A stretch of DNA of 64,000 nt, taken from positions 7,038,798 through 7,102,797 of the forward strand of contig NC_044508.1 of NCBI RefSeq assembly GCF_902362185.1. Reading direction: 5' to 3'. Source of the DNA: Chanos chanos. Lineage: Eukaryota; Chordata; Actinopteri; Gonorynchiformes; Chanidae. Both the position numbers and the translations under genes were made by a program. A model generated the notes under the pieces. That model did no database searches. It was given only the letters and a program-made list of their open reading frames with translations, and was not told the origin of the DNA. Below, in pieces: positions 1 through 12,900 of the stretch (positions are counted from its first letter, which is position 1; every line of letters begins with the position of its first letter).

Positions 1-340
1 GTCATTCACTAAATTCAAGGGTCGTGTACTGACCACATACCATATCTTTACATTTGTAAATTTGGTATTTGGTGTTTATGTTTAAAAAAAGCACCATTTA
101 ACTTAATGGGTTTTTTTTTTTTCTCTTGAAGCACTACTTCACTTTGTGACTTTTTCTGTTAAAACAAAACAGCACATTATTTCTGTAAATCGTCTATTTA
201 CTACCATACAGTTAAATATGAATGTGTTGTGTTGCGTGTCAATTGAAGTGGCGTGTCAATTTTTGTGCTGGTGCTCCTAAAATTTTCAGTGAGGAGCAAC
301 AGTGCTACTAGTGGGAAAAGTTAATCTGGAGCCTTTACTA

Positions 341-353
341 ATATATATATATA

Positions 354-395
<42 letters not shown>
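341..395. repeat. (TA)n microsatellite with short CA tail
   Basis: Alternating TA runs for about 50 bases, then a few CA units. It lies in the scarb2 intron after exon 8. The left 950 bases hold no further recognisable scarb2 exon, only this repeat, a poly-C run at about 654-669 and A-rich sequence. Confidence 0.9.
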
Positions 396-399
<4 letters not shown>

Positions 400-952
400 G
401 TATATCTCAATACCACAATACAATCCGGACTGACACTGCAAACACAGCAAAACCCCAAAGCAAACCTTTGGTCCCGAGTTAAGGAAATAAAGCCATGACA
501 TCACATCACCACTATCTGAGACACAACACATTCACTATCTGATATCCCTCCCACTTTTTACTCACGGCTTTAAGTCAGAAGACATGACTCATGCACTTCC
601 CTTACTGTCCTTTCACCTCCAAACAAATGCTAATGGCATTACCTAGGAGTTGCCCCCCCCCCCCCCCCCAAAAAAAACCCACACAATTACTGTGACCTAG
701 ATATCAATCAGTTCAAGGGATTACACATCACAGTGTTGGTCACAAAGCTATGACCCCAAAGACATGTTTATATCGTAAAAAAAAAACAAAAAAACACACC
801 CCTAAAAAGTAAAGAAAAAACAAACCCGCGATGCAAGTTTAGGAAAGAATGTCCTTCTGTTTAAAGAAAGAAACAACATTGGATGTCTTGTCATGATGCT
901 CAACAGAAAACGTTTTTGACCGAGCCGAGTCGATTTTCTCATCGCTCCTTAC

Positions 953-3900
953 CGGGTTCAAGTCAAGATACGTCTCGTGCTCTTCTTTATTAGGGCTGAG
1001 CCCGTCTATGGCGTTTATGTACTTCTCATCAGCTTGGTAGAAGTGAGGGAAGGAGACAACAAAAGGTGCACCTGTTTAAAAAAATCAAATAAATAAAGAC
1101 ATCTTTTTAAAAAAGTGTAGGGTATGAGAAAGTGGAAGCTGAACTGCTGTCTTTTATGGGACTAGCGTATAAACGAATGCCAATTCAGAAGCTGTTCACA
1201 TTGCTTCCAATATAACAGGCAAAGTAGTGACTAAGGCGGCAAAAACAAAAGAGATAAAATCTGTTATCTGTATCACAACCTCCACATATAGACACAATAA
1301 AACCTCCCACCTCTGAACAGTTTAGACTCATTCAGACCACAGGTTCTGAAGTCAATAAACTTCTTCAGATTCTGTACCCTTACTGATCATTTTGAAAAAG
1401 CAAAACATCAATTCATTTTATTTAGGGCTCTCTTGCTGGACGGCATTTCAGGGCTTGGTGTCTGGGAACATAAGACGTGGTCCAGTATCATGTAGGAACG
1501 AGACCCATTGGACCGTAATTGGACCCATTTAGCCTGGTTGGTTAATGTTCTCAGTGTACCAGCCCTGAAAGCTGAGTCTGTTAAATTTTCATGAGAGCCT
1601 CCACCCAAGCAGCTTAACGTTAGCGGATCAAAGTAGCGCATTTGCAAAATTTCGTTCCTCCTTTTCTAAACAGAAGCTTGCGACGCACTTTCGCAAAGCC
1701 ACGAGACGAGATACGTTCAAAATCACGAGAAACGTAAGGCAAACGATGTCACGGTATCGAATGTTGAACCATCAACGGGTAAGTTCACAGGTTGTAAAAA
1801 CAATAAATTAGCACCATAGAAATGAATAGAGGAAATGATAAGTAGAGGTCAAGATAACACAATCTGATATATTGATTTTAACATAACTGATTCATGGTGT
1901 TAGAGACATTTATTTATAATTGATTTAAGCTGAGCAAATTTGGCTTTTAGATGCTGCCAGTTTTGTAAAATGCCAAGTTGAATTCTGAAATTCCTGGCAG
2001 TTGCCTTTCAACTAATTTATAACTTGATTGCCCCCATCTGCTTCCTGTCATTCATATTGTTGTAACACTGTAAGCACTCTCTTACTCATGCTATAATTCT
2101 CCTGAAATATCTTGACGAAGAGACACAAAGAATCCTTCCAAAGCATCTACCATCCAGTGAGAAAACATTAAACAGACGTTTAAAATAAAGAGTTAAAGAC
2201 GCACCACTCTGGGCTGGTGCAGATCTGGGTTCTTCATACCTAGTACTGGAGAACCACTGGAGAAAGGCTCATTTTACCCTAAGAAATGGGTGCATTCATC
2301 TCCAGAACCAGATTTGAGGACCTTTGCTGTTGTGTACAAAGAGGAACCAGTGGAGAACGTAATGAATCTCTTACCTTCCCTACACACGCTGACCTTGAGT
2401 ACCCCTTTCCCCAGGCAGTCACCAGCGGGCACACAGAAACCAGCATTGGCAGGGTTCTCCTCTGGGCTTGCCAGGACGTCCTCTGGCGGGACAAAGCGGT
2501 AGGCCGGGATACCTTTGACCTCTGTATCCTCTACGTAAGCAAGATGGATAGACCTGGGGTCCAAGGCCGAGACAGGCACGTTTTACGTGGGAGTCGTTTG
2601 AATGAGCCAGTCAAACATAGAAACTTGATGAATAATAACTCGCTTGAAATTTCGCAGGGTGGAAAACAAACTTGCGTACATACCTGCAGAGATCAGTAGC
2701 AAAAATGTAGAGCAGCTCGTCCCTTAACAGGAACGGGTGAAACACGCTGCCATCGGTCCCGTTAATCATGTTACTCTGATTGGATGACCACCATGTCATT
2801 TGTCTGTGACAAAGGGCATAACATGAATAATGAAACACTAATCTGAGCCAGGGCGGCACGGTGCTGCAGTTGGTAGCGCTGTCCCCTCATAGCAAGAAGG
2901 TCCTGTGTTCCTTTCTGTGTGGAGTTTGCATGTTCTCCCCGTGTCTGCGCGGGTTTCCGCTGGGAGCTCTGGTTTCCTCCCACAGTCCAAAGACATGTAA
3001 GTCAGGTGAACTGACAATACTAAATTGCCCCTAGGTGTGAATGTGTGTGTGAGAGTATTTGTCTGTGTATCTGCCCTGCGATGGACTGGCGACCTGTCTA
3101 GGATGTTTCCCTGCCTTTCGCCCAATGAGTGCTGGGATAGACTCAAGCACCCAGCACTCATTGGGAACGTCAACATTGTTATAGAGTTCTAACCCTAGCC
3201 TGCCATACACACACGTTTCTCACAAACAACATTTTACTTTTGCATGCTTTACTTATTTTGCATAATGCCAGTAGTTCACATGTATTTGAGGATGGTATAA
3301 AACCTTCTAGGGCCATTTGAGGGTTTTTGGGGGCATTATGGTTGTTTTCTCATAACCAACAGAGGTCATTCCTTGGACTTTACACTTTTCTCACTGACAT
3401 TGGGCTGCGCCCCAATGTAAGCATGCAGAATGTTCTAACCCCTACGTCACAAGGTTAAGGCCAAAAAAAGTGGGTTTTACGTAAATGAGTGTCTCACTTT
3501 ATTCCATTCCAGGTGTCGATTTTTCCATAGTCCATGTAGTTTTGTACACCGGTATGGAAGACAAATTCACCTTCATGGGTTCCATTTTTCTGCAACGAGA
3601 GAAAGTTCATACAGTGGGAAATTCCTGGAGATCCTGTTACTCAATGATTTAGAGAGATAAATGTATGGCTACAACGAACAGATTATTTGGCCGTTTCATG
3701 ACCAAAAAATCTACTCTGATCCCTGAGGAGAGATTAAATCAGAAATTCAGTCAAATGTGCGTGTGGGAGATCTTTTTTTTTTTTTTTTTTTTTAAATCAG
3801 TTTGCCTCAATAAAAGCGCCCAGGCCAAGGCCAAGGTAAACTGTTTACTGAATGTCTAAAAAGCTAACTAGTGCAAATAGACCCGAAACATGTTCTCATT

Positions 3901-6900
3901 CTCAAACAACGTTCATAATATATGTACCAATTCCTACTTAATCCCAAGAAAGGGAGTTCTGAACAATCCCACAGAAGCCTGTCAAATCTAGAACAAGTCT
4001 GGATGTGTACGAATGCTGTCACTAGTTTAGCCCTCGTGTACAGTTAATCACAGAGACAACACGAAAGATAGGAAGTCAATAACCTCGTATGGGTTGCCAA
4101 ACAAGTGATAGCAAAACCTCTAGCGGAATGAAAAAAAGAAAAGCTCAGGTGTGGCCCACAACGTGATGAAATTTCTCTGAGAAAACGCTGGTCAAAGGTC
4201 TGTTTGTCTCCTGCTCATTTGTCAGTCAACCACGCTGAGGACGGCCATTCAGTTTTTTGAAACGCATTTGATTGAAAAAGCTTTTCAAAAAAACAAAACC
4301 GCTGTGAATAGTGAGCTTTTGATGCGGTTCACATTAAAGACAGAACTACTTTCTGGGCTCTGGTGCCATTTGTGAGTACACTCAATGCCCGACTTACCAT
4401 CACAATAGTGTCCCTACAACCAGAGCCAGCCGAGTTCAGCTGAGGTGAATCTCTCTCCATATTCTAGAAGCAACCCCCCCCCCCCCCCTCCACTTCACAA
4501 ACTATATTTGTTCATGTCTTGGGTTCAAATCAAACTGTACACCATCCTGTCCAAAGTTCTAGTATTTAATAAAGAACCAGTGGCTTAACGTGAAATAATT
4601 AAATATGACAAACACACTATGCAATACCACTTTGGCATTATGGCACTTTGGTATCTGTGGCCAGTCAATAGCTGATTGCTGATCTAGGTGGGAGTGCTTA
4701 CATTGTACATTAGGCCGAAGTTCTCGTCCACCTCTGGACGCATGGCGTGGATCTTAGACAGCAGAGGGTCTTTGAAACCCCAGAGGATCTCGTTGACCGT
4801 ACGCGTCATGAAGAGGTCAATACCCAGAGTCCCCATCCACAGAGACATGACCGTACGCAGGAAGAAGGAGTACGAGTGCATTTCGTTCATCACCGCCTAA
4901 AGAGAGAGAAAGACATTCTTCACTTCAGAGAGCTCAAGTCTTTTAGTTTCCGCAGGCATCTCTTAGCTACGGAGAAGCTCTCACCTTTCTTTTATCTACC
5001 CTTTTCTTACACAGAAAATAATCATACCGGCTCAAAAAAAAAAAAAAAAGGTACTCCAACACTACTAGAGGAGCTTCGCACAGGTTCTCTGCTTGAGGGA
5101 AAAACTCTGCAAGTACATGAATTAACATGAAGTCTTTCATACACGTGTACATGTGTCTGGATCAGCGGACATATAGTCAGACATGTGATGATAAACCAGT
5201 AAACCCTAATACCCTACACACAAATACCTATGTGCTTCTATAACACATGTAGGTACTAAAAAACACAATGTGCATCAATAACAGACACACTGTTCACATG
5301 GAGAAAAGTAAAAAACACACTCACAATCAAAGGGATGTTGACGGTCGTCAGCAGGTCGACTTCCGGATTTCCCACAGACATCTCGGGGAGAAAAGCAAAG
5401 CTCTTGGGATTCGTGACGAAGATTTTGGTCCCGTTCTCCAGGAAAGTGACGTTCTCCCTTCGTCTGTATACCCTAATCATAAAAAATATTCCAGTTCTTA
5501 AGTAAACAGAAGATTCTCTGCATAAATAGTTGACAGACAGGAGAGCATATGCATTTCTACACTGGAATGAAAAGAGTCCAAAAGCTACGCAAAGTTCACA
5601 TAACTGAAGATTACTAACAGCTAAATTTCAACTGTTATACTTGGCAAGACCAAAAACATGGTGTGACACTCATAATTTCTCAGGTATGTGGAATAGGGGA
5701 GAGTGGGGTAAGATGAGCCAATTTTTAATTATGTTGTCTTCGACGTAGGGAAAAATGAGACAGAGGTAGAATGAAATGAAATTATCAAACGAAATTATCA
5801 GAATGTATCTATGACAAAGCTGCCTGAAAAATGACTTGTGAGGGGTAAGTTGATCCAAGTCAGTGGGTATGTTGAGCCATCCGGGGGTAAACTGACCATC
5901 TGAGTTTTTAAGTTTAAACCTGAGCATAATTGTGTTAACAAACAGTTTCACAGTTTTGAACTTGTGAGAAAAAAAGAGAAGTTAGTTTCAAGACCACTGA
6001 ACAATCAAAACAGCTATTCAATATTCCAGTCTTCAAGGTTCCAGAGAAATATGAACTGCTCCCTCCTTGCAGTTATTCCAGCCTTTTGAGGTTGAGGTAG
6101 CTTCTTCAGCACACCACTCATCGGGAAAGATCCTTTTCCTTGAACACAAAGGTGGGTTTCTTTCTGCCAGCGATCCTCCATATTCTTCTGAGAAATCTTG
6201 CACGCACTTCGTTGCCCTTAAGGCTCTCAATCAAGCCAATGTAATGGTAGCTCCTGCATTTGGATGCAAAGTTTACTATGACAAAGTCACCAACAAATCT
6301 GAGATGTATGGTTCACTTCTCTCATTGTTAGAGCTCTCATGCTCAGACGTGTCATCAAATCGGATGGGGAACATCACGCTTCTCAGAGCTGCTGTACACT
6401 GTGATTTTCGTTTTGGTTTGTTTCCTCATCAGTTTTCCTTGCTCTTTGATGGTAGACTGCTTTCCTTTTTCCCTTTCTGTTTATTTTTCCTTTCTTCATG
6501 AGCCCTTTTTAATTGCCTTCTTTTCAGTCAGGATTCCTGTCTTCATATGCTTTCTGTTTGTTTGTGTCCTGGGCTGCTGACTTTTGGGTGAGGGTAGAAT
6601 TTCAGTAGGGCTAAAGGCATTCTTACACTTTTCTTAGCCCCAGGCTAAGGGAGCTGTTAACCCCAGGCTAAGAAAGCTTTCACACTGGCACAATTCTGGC
6701 ACATTCCAAAGTGGGATAACACTGACTTTAGGGCTTGCTGGCCCTGCTTCGCAGCAGGGTTAGCCCAGAGTTTGTGGGGTTATCCCCTGAAATTCTTCTA
6801 AACAGGGGGCTAAAAGGTGACACTGTGAAATAGAGCTAAAGTAAACAAAGGTAGTCACGCATCATTCTAGAAAGTAAACATTAGTTGCGTGTTCCAACGG

Positions 6901-9900
6901 ACATTTAACCCAGGGCTAGTAGAAGTGTGAATCGTATAGCCCTGGGCTTAGGTTAACCCTGGGTTAACAATGTGTGTGTGAAAAGGGGCTAAATGATCCC
7001 AGGGTCAACTCTTAGCCCAGGGCTAAGGATAGTCTTGGGCTAAGAATATGCGGTGTGAAAATCCCTAGTAGGACACACACATCCAGTGTTGCTGGAGTGT
7101 GAATCTGTGTCACTTGGTGAAGCACATGCATGTGTAGAGCATGGTGAAGGCAGCTCAGCCGGAAAAAAAAAAACGTAATTTCGACCTAAAAGAAATGGGC
7201 TATTATTCATTCTATCATGGTACTGTATTAAACTACACAAGATAAGTTTGTCTCCAATAACCTACTGAGTCATCTAATTTCCTGCACCCCCTACCTGTTA
7301 AACCCTTCTCTTTCGAGTTGTTGGGGACAGGAATGTCGGTTCCTTCTGCCAATTCCAATGCCAGTTCACAGTATTTCTTTGGAGTAAGAGCGTGGAACTG
7401 GTCAGCCAGTTTCTTGATATGGTCTGCCAGCTCCTTCTCTACCTCCTCTGTGAGGACCCTCTTTGCTCTTCCTGTCCCATTGTACCCTACTGTTTTTATG
7501 TCCTTTTTTATGTACCTCTGCAGTGTTGACCTGTCAATACTTCTGTCTTTTGCCACTGATCTGATGGATTTTCCACCCTTGACATGAATGGCTGCTCTCT
7601 CCATCTCTTCAAGGGGTGATGAGCCCAGTGGGTTTTCATCTTGTAGGTTCTTGGCATGATACATTTTGTACAATGCTTAACATATGACAAACCAAACCAG
7701 TTGTGTAACACCCAATCGAAATACCATTTTATACCTCAGAGACTTAACTGAACTTCAGTGCCTTATGGTGGGGTAAGTTGAACCACTGGCTCAGTTTGGA
7801 AAAAATGGCCCAGCTCAGCAATTCAACCTAATTTTTAGCAAAGTGATTCACATGGTTTTGTACGTTAGCAAATCACCAACATGTATAAAACATTTTTTTT
7901 AGACCTGGATAAATTTGCTTTGACATAACAGTCATCATACCTGACATGAAGAAAATTTACTTTGACAAGCAAAGGGGGGGGGGGGGCTTTCCACTTCTCC
8001 CATGTGCTTCTCTCCATCACAGCAAGATAGAAATGATGGGTCCTTCCAGAATTTATGGTCACATGACAAAACATGATGTGCACAGTTGCCTAGATACAGG
8101 GGGTGGGTCAACTTTCCCATTGGCTCATCTTACCTCACTCTCCCCTACTGCGTCTTTGTCATCTGACTTCCCAGTTAGACCAATAGGCCTTGTGGATATG
8201 AGGGGTTACCGTGAAAACATTATTTTACAACGCATTACAAGCTGACCTCTTTTATATGAAAAATGCAAATTATTCTAGTTTAACATTACCTTTTTTTCCA
8301 CATTTCACTCATTCTTGCCCTTCTACTTCCTTAACTGTCTGCATAACTTCCTGAGTCTTGAAATATGAAGGCATGACAACGGATCATAACATTAAAAGTG
8401 TGTTGGTCTCTAAACCAGGTGACATATGTACTGTGTTAATGCAGCCAAACACTCGTGGCTAAAGCATATTCTACCAATATCTTTCACGTCTCATTGGCTT
8501 ACTGTTACCAACATACCTGTATGTGTATGGACCAATCTGGGTGACGGCAGGTTTCGCTTTTCCAGCCACGAACTCATCAGCGTTGGTGACGTTGAAGAAA
8601 AAATACTGCATATAGACAGGTGGGGGTGGATCTATCCAACCTTGCAATACTCGACTGTTTGGCGCTAGCGTGACCTCCTGGGAATTAAAGAAGGGTCAAA
8701 ACATTAAGAGTGAAAAAACCCAGACACTGTTTGCCCATATAGTTTCTCAAAAGGGCTCTCTGTATTTCTTGAGTGAAACACTGTGTTACAGCCTTTGTGA
8801 GGAACAGCAGTAGTATTTTTTTTTCTTTTTAACAGGGGAGGGGGCTCAGAACACGGCTACTGACTTAGACAGCATATTTGGTGTGTGTGTGCGTTTGCTG
8901 TACTGAAACTGTTTGTTAAAAATAAACCGCACGCACAGACAGACACACAAGAACAAAAAAAAAAAAGATGGCTTAGATAAGGGAAAAGTCAAGGTCAGAG
9001 GCCAAGGCCTTCAGATACCAAGGCTGATTCGGGAAACAGGAAAAACACGACGTCAAAACAGTTACTCTCAGCATCGTCACTCTCAGCACTCTGACCGTCA
9101 TGTCCATCACAGTTGTCTGGGTGTCAGAGAGAGAGAGAGTGAGAGAGGGGGACTTGTTTGCTCTACCCTCACACCCAAACATTCTAAGGTCAGCACTTAC
9201 ACTTCCCTTAAAAATCTGCTGAGAGCTGAATAGCAAAATTTACCCTCAGTAAAAATTTTCACAGGACTAATGAAGGCGTACAATGTGGATGAAACTAAAT
9301 ACAATTCCCTGAGAAATTGTTAAAGTCATTTTTTTTCTGTTTAAGCTGCTGAAGGGGTGGAGTTGCCGACAGGCGAAACGCGAACAGATCTCATGGTGTC
9401 CCGACAAGATTGGAGATGAGATGTGCATCATGTGACGTCGCCTTAGGACATGTCCATACAGAAGCTGCTTTAAAAGATATAAAATCAAATAGAAACGCCA
9501 CGTACACCCTCAAGTGCCCTTAGCCTACCTCTTCTGTATAGATATCATGTACCATTTAAAAAAAAAAAAGGGGGGGGGGGTGTCCTAAAATGTGCTGATG
9601 ATATAGGCACAGGGGTAACATCAGGGTTTGTGTTTTTTGGACACTGTCTTTAGCTGCCTACCAAATTGATCTGTGAAAAAGCATTAAGCTCCTGTCATGA
9701 GACAGTCTCATTCCCAGAAACAGAATACAAAGGGGAAAGTGTCTTAAGTTAAAAAGTGACTTTAAAAAAATAGCGCTAAAACAGCCCAACAGTATTGTTT
9801 TAGATACTAGCCCAGAAACACAAAGTAATGCCTTTGTTCAATTAAACAAAACATTTCTTAAAAACGGAACCTTAACTCATGTGAGAAATTTCTCACTTGT

Positions 9901-12900
9901 GTGTTTTGAGTGCTCTTGCTTTCATGCATGGTTACTGATTACTTTCTCTATACCATGAGTAAAATAAGGGAAAGGTGAGAAAAAAGAAAAAGTTTAGCTT
10001 TCATCAAAAAGCTCACCTCTTTAAGGTGAAAACTTGATGTTCTGCCAAATGTATACAGTACTAGATTACAATACACGAGGCAAATAGCACCACTAATACT
10101 TCAACATCTCCTTTAAGTTTTGTCCAAACAGGACTAGTAATTGTAGGTTTTAGGTGAATGAGTGATTTTGGGTGAGGGCTGCTTCCATTTTGACTATCCA
10201 TTTCCCAGGGAATCACATTTCTGTAAATCACCGTCAAAGGAATTATGGAAAAGGTTTATCAAAAATATGAGCTGCTCCATTACACAAATTCACTGTTCAT
10301 TCAAACAAGGCAAATGAACCTGAAGAGGTTTTCCCAAGAACTCTGAGCTAACACAGGACTCAAACCAAACTTAAATGATTAATATGACTAGGATTCCATG
10401 TTCCTCCGCAACTAATGCAACGTTCTTTACAAATGCTTTAACTGAAATTATTTGGTTGCACATTTAGTTGGTTTTTGCAGAGCTGCCCACGCGCTGTCAT
10501 GGACCAGTAAGTAAATCAAAGACCAGTAAGTCAAAGATCACCAGTGCTGTCGCTGCCTCTCTCAATGAACAAAATGATTCATCAAAATGAAAAAAGAAAA
10601 AAAGAAAAAAAAGGGCCAAAAATACTGTCCGCGCAACATTTGAATAATTTCCAAAGTAAATCCCTGTTCTCTTAAACCTTGGGAAAAACAAACCACACAC
10701 ACACACACACAAACACAGAAACAAGGTCGTCAAACAGCCTTCATTTGTCATACGCTATCAGCGACGCAAATGTCAAAACCTTGATCTCAAATATAAGGGC
10801 AAGTAACCCTGTAAAAAAGGCGTGCACATCCTCAGGGCTTCAAACAAAGTCGTTCTCACTGTTATGCCGGTTATACTCAAACTTCTCATCCTTCCTGGCA
10901 GGTGAATGACCTCTCTTCACTAGTTCAAGCCCCACCTCGTAGACCTTTTCGGGTTCACTATAAATAGCGGAAACCACCCGTAGTTTTACCTTACAATGTT
11001 AGGGGTTTTCAAGAATCCCAAGTATTTTCGAAGGGAGTACTCCTTTTGCAATGGGCCTTTTCCCCTCGATAGCTATGGTGCCCTTTTTGGCAGGGCGTTG
11101 TTTTGTTTGTTTGTTTTTTGTTGTTTTGTTTGTTCTTCTTGATAAGGGCCATGGGCAGGAATTTTAACAATTAATAATATTTAGACTATAAGTTAAAAAT
11201 CCCCGTCTGGCTGCCATCCATAAGCTGAAGGGTGAGGTTGCCAATAGCCGTGGGTTTGTTACATTATCTGTTTGCCCTTCCCACTCCCTCTTTGAATGAA
11301 GGGCCCATTAGCCAATAGAAATTAAGCACACAACCACCAGCTTGTGCATGCCCATGAATTTGAAGAAGCAGCAGTCAGTGATACTGGCAAACAGAAAGGT
11401 ACGTAATTTCTTGTTCTCCAAAACTGCCAGTTTAAATTAAAATCTAAACCATTACAATATCTGATGTGACACAACAAGTGAGGTATTAGTGCACTTCATG
11501 CAGAGATGACTACTCCACGACATTGAGAGATGCTGAGTTAAATCTGTGTTTCAAAGCAGTCGGGTCATCTCTCATCTGTTTGCATGTTGACACGTTATAT
11601 TTAGGCCTGTAGTATTACACTTCATTGGGAAATCGTGGAGTAGCATAGTAGCCAGCCAGCAATATAGTGGGTCTGATTCTGAAGGTCACATTTTAGGCTA
11701 GATAGACAGAGCTCACAGAAAAAAAAGGGAGACATTAAGCCACAGCTCACAGAAAGTGTGCAGGGAACAGAAGCTCAGGAGATGGAGACTAAAGCCAGTG
11801 CGAGAGGCCATTCTCTAACCTAGTTAACCTTCAATACCCAACTGATCCCACTCACATATTCAAATTCAGCATAAAGTATGACGAGGCCTTCCTCCAAATG
11901 TGCAATAATATTGGACCCTGCCAACCAGTGCTCCCATTTCCAAAGAATGGAGAAGGGCGCTCATTTCAAAAGCACTGGTACGAGAAAAACCCATGGCTGG
12001 AGTATTCTCCTAGTGCTGATGCCATGTTACGTTTTAGCGGCCGCCTTTTTTTTTACATGAAGAAAAACACAGGAGGTATGACACCTGGAAAACAGTAGGG
12101 TTCAACTGGTGGAGATCTGCCTTAGACAAAATTAAAGAGCGCAGCACCGCGGAGTCTCACGTGAGTAGTACGGTGAGGTAGAATACATTTAAGAGAAGGT
12201 CACTGGAGGCAGCTTTTGAAATGGGTGACCTTGAGTTTCAAGCTGCAAAAGAGAGAGAGAGAAGGAGAGGAACAGGGACATTTTGTCTCGTTTGATAGCC
12301 ATTACACTTTACCTGGCAAGACAAGGTATGTCTTTTAGGGGTGACGATGAAACGTGGTCAGGCCAAAATCAAAGAAATTTCTTAGAGTTGCTGGAGCTGT
12401 TCAGCAAGTACGACATTGTAATTAAATTACACCCTGATGCCACTAAAGAGAAGAAACACGGAACTCAAAAAAGACCCCTCGTTTCACCGCTCTCGAACAG
12501 AACCCAGAATGTTTTGATCAAAGCTTTGGCTATATCAGTAAGATGTGTCATCCGAACAGAAAAACAAAATTCTTGAATGAAAATGAAAAATAGATGGTAC
12601 AGTTTAATGCTCATAAAGTGAACCAACTCAGTTTGGACTTGGTGTTGGACACGAGAGGCACTCTCAAACTGTTGGGGATTACTTTGTTTACTTTTGGATT
12701 ATACATTGATAAACAGGCCTACACTTTATTTTAAATGGTTGACTCAAGTCATGAAATGATTGTCTGTTTGGAATTTTCTCTGTTCTGAGATCTTTTTTTA
12801 TTAATTATTATTATTGTGGAATGCAGAAGAATGCAAATGTGCAATAGTTTAATGACTTGAGGTGGGTTTTGTTGTTATTATTTGCATATGCAGGATATGA

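Noticed and set aside
6067-6501. 144-aa plus-strand ORF inside the pogo-like transposon
   Set aside because: It is the antisense shadow of the transposase C-terminal tail, whose minus-strand reading matches the family.
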